From: a virus
Virus record (IMG/VR): IMGVR_UViG_3300048549_000086
Coordinates: 1 to 45,215 of that record
Strand: one strand, 5' to 3'
DNA: 45,215 bases
Shown here: in pieces, positions 40,608 through 45,215 of the stretch
Numbering within the stretch: the first letter of the stretch is position 1
Layout of the letters: the number at the start of each line of letters is the position of its first letter
Notes under the pieces: model-generated
What the model was told of the DNA's origin: nothing
What the model saw: only the letters and a program-made list of their open reading frames with translations
Database searches by the model: none
Made by a program: the position numbers and the translations under genes

Positions 40608-40623
40608 AGTCCGATGTCGGACT
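40608..40623 (+). repeat. Palindromic element copy 4
   Basis: Identical 16-base copy two bases before the CGGAG ribosome site of the small gene at 40637. This is the tightest link of the element to a translation start. Confidence 0.9.
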
Positions 40624-40636
40624 AACGGAGATTACA

Positions 40637-40777
40637 ATGCGTATCAGACCTATCAATCCTGTGGCGAAGGCAGTGGCACAGTCACGCCGCAGGACAACCG
40701 TTGTGCCAGACAAAACTAAATACAATCGTAAAAAGGATAAAGACGATGCTAACAAAACACGAAAAGCTAATGACTGA
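40637..40777 (+). CDS. Small basic protein (46 aa)
   Basis: The ATG has CGGAG six bases upstream, right after copy 4 of the palindrome. The protein is R-I-R-P-I-N-P-V-A-K-A-V, then R-R-R-T-T-V-V-P-D-K-T-K-Y-N-R-K-K-D-K. The V-V-P-D-K-x-K-Y-N-R-K-K pattern recurs in short marine phage proteins from memory. The next gene starts inside it (32-base overlap). Function unknown; probably binds nucleic acid. Confidence 0.65.
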   Translation: MRIRPINPVAKAVAQSRRRTTVVPDKTKYNRKKDKDDANKTRKAND

Positions 40778-40922
40778 GTTTGACCACGATTGGAATGACT
40801 TGTCACTCTTTGAGAAATTGCCAGTGCGTAAGACTGCTAATCCAAAGCGTGACAACTGGAAGCGTGACCGCAAGGCGGCTCGTAATGCAAAGCGCACAAT
40901 GCAGGAGAAAAGCTATGGGTAA
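40746..40922 (+). CDS. Small basic protein (58 aa)
   Basis: AAGGA lies eight bases before the ATG at 40746. The N-terminal half is acidic and helical (L-M-T-E-F-D-H-D-W-N-D-L-S-L-F-E-K-L-P), the C-terminal half basic (R-D-N-W-K-R-D-R-K-A-A-R-N-A-K-R). It overlaps both neighbours. No family recognised. Confidence 0.65.
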   Translation: MLTKHEKLMTEFDHDWNDLSLFEKLPVRKTANPKRDNWKRDRKAARNAKRTMQEKSYG

Positions 40923-41301
40923 GTATAGACTTTATTGGAATCTACACAAAAAGAAATGGTCACTGCAAGACCGCAAGACTGGTCGTGTTCAGCAACACGT
41001 TACTGCGTTCACAATGTATGACGCAAAGTTTGTGGTGCGTCCTGCTGGGCAAGCCAAGGTGCGTAGCGAAGGCAGAAAGAATGTTCATGCCTTTGCTGTC
41101 GGCACTGCTGGCTTTCGTGATGGCATTGCTATTCGTGGTCATGGCAGACCAGTCACATACAACCCATATGTGAATGACACGTTTGTATTCGCTGACACTG
41201 GTGAGCCAGTGACTGAGGTGCAAGCTATCTCTGTATACACTGAGAATGGTAAACCCAAAGTGTATGCAATCCCTAAGTCCGATGTCGGACTAACAAACTA
41301 A
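40915..41301 (+). CDS. Conserved phage protein (128 aa)
   Basis: AGGAG lies seven bases before the ATG at 40915. The start, Y-R-L-Y-W-N-L-H-K-K-K-W-S-L, and the core A-G-Q-A-K-V-R-S-E-G-R-K-N-V-H-A-F match a small family seen in many phages (N-L-H-K...A-G-R/Q-x-x-V...R-K-N-V-H-A), function unknown. The C-terminal half has extra beta sequence. The last residues, K-S-D-V-G-L-T-N, come from copy 5 of the palindromic element running through the end of the gene. Confidence 0.7.
   Translation: MGKYRLYWNLHKKKWSLQDRKTGRVQQHVTAFTMYDAKFVVRPAGQAKVRSEGRKNVHAFAVGTAGFRDGIAIRGHGRPVTYNPYVNDTFVFADTGEPVTEVQAISVYTENGKPKVYAIPKSDVGLTN
41276..41291 (+). repeat. Palindromic element copy 5, at a gene end
   Basis: Identical 16-base copy that encodes the C-terminal K-S-D-V-G-L of the gene ending at 41301 and lies about 30 bases before the next gene. 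It is in the same frame as copy 2 (AAG-TCC-GAT-GTC-GGA-CTA). Confidence 0.9.
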
Positions 41302-41324
41302 CCAACCATAAAGGAGATATTACT

Positions 41325-41738
41325 ATGACAACATTCAACATCGAGAACACAATCAAAGCTGGCACATACTTCAAGCGCACTACAGGTAAGAAGGGACAGG
41401 TGCAGGGCAGTGCTGAATTGTCTGCTAAGTTCCTCAAGGTAGAATCCTTGTATCTGGAATTGCACGGCAAGCGTATGGGGCGTGAAGCATTCTATGATAT
41501 GTGCCTCAAGTATGCTCGTGCTACAAAGGCAGATGTTGGTGGATACCTACAGTACATGGCACAGGACATTGCTGGCATCTTCCTCGACAAGATGCACAAA
41601 GAGATTGGCAAAGAGGTGCGCCTCAATCGTCAACGCAAAGAGCAGCGCAAGAATGGTATCACGATTCATCTGGGTACACATGAACTGTATACTGTAGACT
41701 TAGCTAGAGCCAAGACTGGCAGAAAGGTAGCATCATAA
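41325..41738 (+). CDS. Unknown soluble protein (137 aa)
   Basis: AAAGGAG lies just upstream of the ATG. The protein is basic and helical in the middle (F-Y-D-M-C-L-K-Y-A-R-A-T-K-A-D-V-G-G-Y-L-Q-Y-M-A-Q-D-I-A-G), with R-L-N-R-Q-R-K-E-Q-R-K after it. The N-terminal G-T-Y-F-K-R-T-T-G-K-K-G-Q looks like a short beta hairpin. No family recognised. The next gene starts in its stop codon. Confidence 0.65.
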   Translation: MTTFNIENTIKAGTYFKRTTGKKGQVQGSAELSAKFLKVESLYLELHGKRMGREAFYDMCLKYARATKADVGGYLQYMAQDIAGIFLDKMHKEIGKEVRLNRQRKEQRKNGITIHLGTHELYTVDLARAKTGRKVAS

Positions 41739-41917
41739 TGTATTGGGAAGTTGGAATCAAAATGAATGGCATCAGTGGTGTGTACAATGTACACCCACAG
41801 CCACTTGACCAGCCTGTGTGGAATAGCGCAGTTGAACATGCACTTGACATGGCACAGGCATTGTATCCACAGTCACACATTGAACTTGAGTTCGTCAAAG
41901 AGTTTGACGGTGACTAA
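41738..41917 (+). CDS. Small acidic protein (59 aa)
   Basis: The ATG at 41738 shares a base with the previous stop (TAATG). The protein begins M-Y-W-E-V-G-I-K-M-N-G-I and ends E-F-V-K-E-F-D-G-D, with a predicted beta-alpha-beta pattern (W-E-V-G-I-K..., A-L-D-M-A-Q-A-L, H-I-E-L-E-F). This looks like a small ferredoxin-like fold. No family recognised. It was found by reading the frame directly. Confidence 0.65.
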   Translation: MYWEVGIKMNGISGVYNVHPQPLDQPVWNSAVEHALDMAQALYPQSHIELEFVKEFDGD

Positions 41918-41936
41918 TTGTGTGACTGCATTATGC

Positions 41937-42050
41937 ATGTACAATCAGATGCCGTGGGATGATGTATTCATTGGCGGTTATCTGGTTGTATCTGTAGTTG
42001 GAATATGTTATATAATATATAAACTGTTTAAGGATGAAGATGATGGCTAA
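41937..42050 (+). CDS. Single-TM mini protein (37 aa)
   Basis: The predicted protein is M-Y-N-Q-M-P-W-D-D-V-F-I, a TM helix G-Y-L-V-V-S-V-V-G-I-C-Y-I-I-Y and an acidic tail K-D-E-D-D-G. No clear ribosome site is present; a GTG at 41922 is an alternative. The frame overlaps the next gene start, as is usual here. Moderate support only. Confidence 0.45.
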   Translation: MYNQMPWDDVFIGGYLVVSVVGICYIIYKLFKDEDDG

Positions 42051-42222
42051 CCTAGTCAAACATATTTGCGTATACTGCAAAAGTGTGCAGTACATACCAA
42101 CACGATTGCGTAACCTGATTAGCAAGATGTATTGCTACATATGTGGCAAGAGCATTGAGGAAACAGAGGCAGAGATACCTAAGTATCTGTCTGGAAAAAA
42201 TAAGGAGAATGGTGATGACTGA
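42034..42222 (+). CDS. Zinc-ribbon protein (62 aa)
   Basis: Two Cys pairs, C-V-Y-C and C-Y-I-C, 18 residues apart, form a zinc ribbon. Three ATGs lie close together (42034, 42040, 42043) after AAGG, so the exact start is uncertain. The C-terminal third is acidic. Small zinc ribbons in phages often bind nucleic acid or host RNA polymerase; the target here is unknown. Confidence 0.65.
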   Translation: MKMMANLVKHICVYCKSVQYIPTRLRNLISKMYCYICGKSIEETEAEIPKYLSGKNKENGDD

Positions 42223-42499
42223 CGATTCAACACTACACATACCAGAGTTTGCACATGGCTACCTGCTTGCCTACTCATTGTATTTCTCTGTCGAAATCAA
42301 AGACGCAGGTGATGATACATGGGAGCAGGTAATGGATGTACCTACATTTGCAGGTGAACACTGCGACTACCAGACGTATGATTTGAATTTCTGGTATGAT
42401 GACCTTGAAGATGCATGGCATTGTACTGCATATGAAGTGTGGTTCGATGAAGCTAATGAAGCACACACTAAGGTGCAGGAACACAGGAGATTGTGGTAA
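42215..42499 (+). CDS. Acidic aromatic protein (94 aa)
   Basis: AAGGAG lies seven bases before the ATG at 42215. The protein is rich in Asp, Glu, Trp and Tyr (Y-Q-T-Y-D-L-N-F-W-Y-D-D-L-E-D-A-W-H), with a predicted beta fold. High acidity recalls DNA-mimic proteins, but that is only a thought. It overlaps the zinc-ribbon gene by 8 bases, and the next gene starts in its stop. Confidence 0.65.
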   Translation: MTDDSTLHIPEFAHGYLLAYSLYFSVEIKDAGDDTWEQVMDVPTFAGEHCDYQTYDLNFWYDDLEDAWHCTAYEVWFDEANEAHTKVQEHRRLW

Positions 42500-42660
42500 T
42501 GAACTGCTGGCACTGTAATACAGAACTAATATGGGGGTGTGACCATGATGCAGAAGCGTATGGATGTGAAGATACATACTCAATAGTGTCTAATTTGCAT
42601 TGCCCCAACTGTGGCTGTGATGTAGATGTATACTTACCAAAGGAGATTGATGATGATTAA
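42499..42660 (+). CDS. Zinc-ribbon protein (53 aa)
   Basis: The ATG at 42499 shares a base with the previous stop. M-N-C-W-H-C-N-T-E-L-I-W-G-C-D-H-D and L-H-C-P-N-C give a clear C-x-x-C...C-x-x-C zinc ribbon. This short C-W-H-C-x-T-E-L-I-W-G type is found in many phages and phage-like regions, function unknown. It was found by reading the frame directly. Confidence 0.75.
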   Translation: MNCWHCNTELIWGCDHDAEAYGCEDTYSIVSNLHCPNCGCDVDVYLPKEIDDD

Positions 42661-42934
42661 ACTATACAACCTAATCATGGACACAAGGTATAATCCGCTG
42701 TCCAACATACCTGACACAAACACACGGCACATGGTCATGCAAATACTGGCATGGATGTGGTGCATTATCTTCTCTATGTGGGTAGGCTCTGTCGTTGTGT
42801 TCGGTATCAGTGCCGCACTACACGCCTTGTTGATAGCTGGTGTGTTCATTACGGCAGGTGTATTTGAAACAGCAAGACGCAAGCCTAACTATTTCGGTGG
42901 GCTTGGCAGAGGCAATGGAGGTGAGCATGAGTAA
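42653..42934 (+). CDS. Two-TM membrane protein (93 aa)
   Basis: AGGAG lies seven bases before the ATG at 42653. The segment N-P-L-S-N-I-P-D-T-N-T-R-H-M-V-M-Q-I-L-A-W-M-W precedes two hydrophobic helices (I-I-F-S-M-W-V-G-S-V-V-V-F-G-I-S and H-A-L-L-I-A-G-V-F-I-T-A-G-V-F). Similar proteins occur in marine phages. Function unknown. It overlaps neighbours on both sides by 8 bases. Confidence 0.65.
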   Translation: MIKLYNLIMDTRYNPLSNIPDTNTRHMVMQILAWMWCIIFSMWVGSVVVFGISAALHALLIAGVFITAGVFETARRKPNYFGGLGRGNGGEHE

Positions 42935-43070
42935 GCTATGGCACAAAGTGAAATATTATTACCTCACGCATGATGGCATTGAAATGTTTTTGTTTGCCTG
43001 TATCTTTGCCTTTTTGGGCTGGATGGCTTATCATGCAGTAGCAGGTATCATAGGAAGGATAATGACATGA
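42927..43070 (+). CDS. Single-TM small protein (47 aa)
   Basis: GGAGG lies five bases before the ATG at 42927. A basic start (S-K-L-W-H-K-V-K-Y-Y-Y) precedes one TM helix (M-F-L-F-A-C-I-F-A-F-L-G-W-M-A). The stop overlaps the next ATG (ATGA). Function unknown. Confidence 0.65.
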   Translation: MSKLWHKVKYYYLTHDGIEMFLFACIFAFLGWMAYHAVAGIIGRIMT

Positions 43071-43582
43071 ATAGATTTCTAATTGAACAGGAGCCTAATG
43101 ACATAGCCAAGTCACTATGTGACCAGCATATTGTCAAGATGCCACTGGAAGAAGCACAGATGCTATGCACTAGCGTATGGCATCATGCACCAGAGTATGC
43201 AAGGGAGTTGGAGTTGTACAAACCTGTGCATCAGAAACATCCTTGCACCCTATGGGCAATGAAGACACGAGCAAACTTTGTGTTCGCCTTTAACCTATAC
43301 ACATCAATGCTGTGCGAGTATCACCACAGGTATGAAAAGTGGCACGGTGCAGGTAACCCAAGCACAACCAACAAGAATGCAAGGCCACAGCATTTGCTTG
43401 AGGCACAGTACTTCATACCCGAAGGTGCATTGACTGCACACCCACAGTGCTTCAGTGGACACGATGACTGCAAGACAGATGAGGATTGGCCTATCGTTGC
43501 ATATCGTGCGTTCTACAAGGTTGACAAGTCTAGCTTTGCTAGGTATAACAAGGGAAGGAGTATGCCGGAATGGATGCAATAG
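43067..43582 (+). CDS. Conserved His/Cys-rich phage protein (171 aa)
   Basis: AAGGA lies seven bases before the ATG. The pattern C-D-Q-H-I-V-K-M-P-L-E-E-A-Q-M-L, then K-P-V-H-Q-K-H-P-C-T-L-W-A, Y-H-H-R-Y-E-K-W-H and A-Y-R-A-F-Y marks a family present in many phages and some bacteria, whose function is not known to me. Conserved His and Cys suggest a metal site. The protein is mostly helical and cytoplasmic. Confidence 0.75.
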   Translation: MNRFLIEQEPNDIAKSLCDQHIVKMPLEEAQMLCTSVWHHAPEYARELELYKPVHQKHPCTLWAMKTRANFVFAFNLYTSMLCEYHHRYEKWHGAGNPSTTNKNARPQHLLEAQYFIPEGALTAHPQCFSGHDDCKTDEDWPIVAYRAFYKVDKSSFARYNKGRSMPEWMQ

Positions 43583-43626
43583 TATTTATATTCGTAGTGT
43601 TACCACTATTAACTTTATTATTATAA
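43570..43626 (+). CDS. Possible 18-residue membrane peptide
   Basis: An ATG at 43570, nine bases after AAGGAG, opens a frame for M-D-A-I-V-F-I-F-V-V-L-P-L-L-T-L-L-L and a stop at 43624-43626. It overlaps the end of the preceding gene. The peptide is almost wholly hydrophobic, long enough for one short TM helix. It could be chance. Confidence 0.3.
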   Translation: MDAIVFIFVVLPLLTLLL

Positions 43627-43638
43627 AGGAGATATGAT

Positions 43639-43917
43639 ATGGCGAAGAAGCTAGAGAACATGACAACAGATGAACGCATTGCATATTGGGCAGAGCAGCG
43701 TGAAAAGGAACGTATCCAACGCCGTGACCGCATAGGCAAGCTGTCCATTGAACAACGTGCGGCTGTTATATCGGTATACAATTTGCTCGACAGTGTACTA
43801 GACGTTGCACTGTACCCAGACATGGGCGGCATCAAGATGGTGTCTGCGTATGACCTACAAGAACTGTCCGATGCAAAGGACACACTTGAATTTCAATTCA
43901 ATCTGAAAGGAGAATAG
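43639..43917 (+). CDS. Small unknown protein (92 aa)
   Basis: AAGGAG lies eight bases before the ATG. The first half is a charged helix (T-T-D-E-R-I-A-Y-W-A-E-Q-R-E-K-E-R-I-Q-R-R-D-R), the second half a helical domain (A-A-V-I-S-V-Y-N-L-L-D-S-V-L-D-V-A-L-Y). No family recognised. It precedes the DUF932-like gene by two bases. Confidence 0.65.
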   Translation: MAKKLENMTTDERIAYWAEQREKERIQRRDRIGKLSIEQRAAVISVYNLLDSVLDVALYPDMGGIKMVSAYDLQELSDAKDTLEFQFNLKGE

Positions 43918-43919
43918 AT

Positions 43920-44753
43920 ATGCCATTAGAATATATCCCTGAGAACCTCGACTTTGATGTAACCTTTGAGCCTACTCGTGTAGCTGACAAGAAGTATGTC
44001 ATCGACAATAACACTGGCGAACCTATTGCTATCGTGGGCAAGGACTTCACCTGTGCATCACATGGTGATTTCTTTCGTGACGTTATGTCAACAGTGACAG
44101 ACAACCTGACTGATGAGCAGACAGATGGTGCGTCTATTGTGTGGCGTGATGCTCACCGCAATGGCTGGGCTATGATGGACATGACCCTGCCTAACATGAA
44201 GCATACTATCGTGACACCCAAGCACGAGACTGAGATTGCACAGCGCATCATTGCATTGCATGGTGTGGATGGCACGTGTTCAAACACGGTGCTGTTTGGT
44301 GCTATTGATTTCTTCTGCACCAATGGTATGATTCGTGGTGAGCATGACAAGGTACGCCGTAAGAACACTAGCGGCTTCAGCCTTGACCGATTCATCACAC
44401 AGTTGGGCAAGTCAAACGATGACTTCACTAACTACCATCAGCAGATGCAACGCTGGGCAAACACCCCTGTGCTTGTGAGCAATGTCAAAGCTATGCTTGA
44501 ATCACTGCTCAAGTCTGACCGTACAGCAGACAAGATGCTTACCTTGTACAACCAAGAAGCTGGTGTGCGTGGTGAGAATGCATGGGCATTGTACTCTGCC
44601 TTCACCAACTATGCCAGCTATGCTGATGAGCGTAATGGCTTCAAGCTGCGTAACACTGGCGGTGATACCAACGCTGTTAACATGTTCAAGCGTGAGCATG
44701 AAGTGTCACAGTGGATTGAAAGCAAGCAGTTCAAGGAGTTGATTGCAGCATGA
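43920..44753 (+). CDS. DUF932-family protein (277 aa)
   Basis: AAAGGAG lies seven bases before the ATG. The order of landmarks fits the DUF932/phage-plasmid-like family: Y-V-I-D-N-N-T-G, then D-F-F-R-D-V, W-A-M-M-D-M-T-L-P, then D-F-F-C-T-N-G-M-I-R-G and the helical C-terminal region with M-L-T-L-Y-N-Q and W-A-L-Y-S-A-F-T-N-Y-A. These proteins occur on phages and plasmids near replication genes; their activity is not established. The end overlaps the next gene as ATGA. Confidence 0.8.
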   Translation: MPLEYIPENLDFDVTFEPTRVADKKYVIDNNTGEPIAIVGKDFTCASHGDFFRDVMSTVTDNLTDEQTDGASIVWRDAHRNGWAMMDMTLPNMKHTIVTPKHETEIAQRIIALHGVDGTCSNTVLFGAIDFFCTNGMIRGEHDKVRRKNTSGFSLDRFITQLGKSNDDFTNYHQQMQRWANTPVLVSNVKAMLESLLKSDRTADKMLTLYNQEAGVRGENAWALYSAFTNYASYADERNGFKLRNTGGDTNAVNMFKREHEVSQWIESKQFKELIAA

Positions 44754-45007
44754 CACGTCACATTATCATAGACCATGATGACAACGAAAAGGTATCTTAC
44801 TGGACACTCAGTGAGATACTTACCGAAATCAATCGGGATAGGTCTTCCGAATGGACAGACTATGATGAGTCCGATTGGCGTGAGGGATTAGAACACTGGA
44901 CTAATCTTGAGTACGTTGGCAAGGAAATTGAGAAGCAATTTTGGACTGACCTCGCAGACAAACGAGATAGTATGCTTCTTAAATATAAGAAGGAGATGGG
45001 TTTATGA
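44750..45007 (+). CDS. Small acidic protein (85 aa)
   Basis: The start overlaps the previous stop (ATGA). The protein is acidic and helical, with Y-W-T-L-S-E-I-L-T-E-I-N-R-D-R, then D-W-R-E-G-L-E-H-W-T-N-L-E-Y-V-G. No family recognised. It is directly coupled to the integrase start, which overlaps its last codon. Confidence 0.65.
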   Translation: MTRHIIIDHDDNEKVSYWTLSEILTEINRDRSSEWTDYDESDWREGLEHWTNLEYVGKEIEKQFWTDLADKRDSMLLKYKKEMGL

Positions 45008-45215
45008 AGACTGTAAAACATCTTGTGGATAAGTACTACAATTCCAATGATTTCAAGATGTTACGAAGCAGAACTAAGAAAGACTATAAATACTTTCTTG
45101 GCATCATGCTAGATGATTTTGGCTCTGTGAAATTTTGTGAACTCACAAGTAAGCAAGCCAAACATGCATACGAAGGCTGGGTTGAGCGAGGCATTAGCCT
45201 TGCCAACCACGTCTG
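45004..45215 (+). CDS. Tyrosine recombinase (integrase), N-terminal part
   Basis: The ATG at 45004 overlaps the previous stop as ATGA, with AAGGAG upstream. The 70 visible residues read V-K-H-L-V-D-K-Y-Y-N-S-N-D-F-K-M-L-R-S-R-T-K-K-D-Y, then F-L-G-I-M-L-D-D-F-G, and L-T-S-K-Q-A-K-H-A-Y-E-G-W-V-E-R-G-I-S-L-A-N. This is the SAM-like core-binding domain of phage integrases (L...Y...S-x-x-F...T...Y...L...G...A...W...G...A-N). The catalytic domain with R-H-R-Y lies beyond the window. If complete, the phage may be temperate. Confidence 0.75.
   Translation, partial: MKTVKHLVDKYYNSNDFKMLRSRTKKDYKYFLGIMLDDFGSVKFCELTSKQAKHAYEGWVERGISLANHV

Noticed and set aside
38038-41291. The five palindromes as a CRISPR array
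   Set aside because: Spacing is irregular (hundreds of bases to 1 kb), genes lie between the copies and no cas gene is present.
1-45215. tRNA genes or terminal direct repeats
   Set aside because: I saw no cloverleaf with a CCA-type end and no matching sequence at the two window ends; both ends cut genes, so the ends are not natural termini.

Overview
This window looks like most of the genome of a marine tailed phage with a short tail (podovirus-like). The evidence is a head and tail set in the order terminase, portal, scaffold, major capsid protein, adaptor, nozzle, fibres and internal virion proteins, an AT-leaning base composition, many tightly overlapping small genes, and protein families familiar from marine viromes. 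From memory (not checked), the portal, the internal virion proteins and the Rieske-oxygenase-like gene recall the HMO-2011 type of SAR116/roseobacter/pelagibacter podoviruses. No DNA polymerase, helicase or primase is visible, so the replication module probably lies outside. Both ends cut genes: a T5orf172-like gene on the left and an integrase on the right.

Layout. 1-885 (+): end of a T5orf172-like gene, a small RMF-like protein and a MazG-like pyrophosphohydrolase, closed by a bidirectional terminator at 891-920. 916-37371 (-): one long late block that I read as two transcription units. The upstream unit starts at a perfect consensus sigma70-type promoter (37574-37602). It runs through small basic and exported proteins, a LysM protein, a Rieske-oxygenase-like protein lacking its Rieske cluster site, lysis genes (coiled-coil/TM protein, 3-TM holin, second holin candidate, lipoprotein, GH24 endolysin), TerS, TerL, portal, a virion protein ending in a Hint (intein/hedgehog) domain, and scaffold. 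The second unit starts at another TTGACA promoter (21706-21733) and makes capsid, a decoration-like protein, adaptor, nozzle, two very large fibre proteins, a fibre-associated protein and several internal/ejection proteins. A terminator lies after the decoration-like gene (19910-19945).

37372-38263 is a divergent control region of about 0.9 kb without a recognised gene. It holds the late promoter, AAGTG/CACTT dyads, CAGTTGC and ATATGTCACA repeats and a TG-rich tract. Its right side ends in a long leader hairpin just before the first rightward gene. 38264-45215 (+) is an early-type module of small, coupled genes: GP88-like and DUF932-like proteins, zinc-ribbon proteins, small membrane proteins, and the start of a tyrosine recombinase at the right edge. 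This module carries five identical copies of a 16-base palindromic element (AGTCCGATGTCGGACT), all in the same orientation and confined to 38.0-41.3 kb, plus several long dyads.

The strongest items for follow-up are the cluster-less Rieske-like protein, the five-copy palindrome together with the leader hairpin, the shared operator-like elements at the two late promoters, the Hint-terminated virion protein, and a predicted type-1 copper (cupredoxin) domain in the tail fibre.
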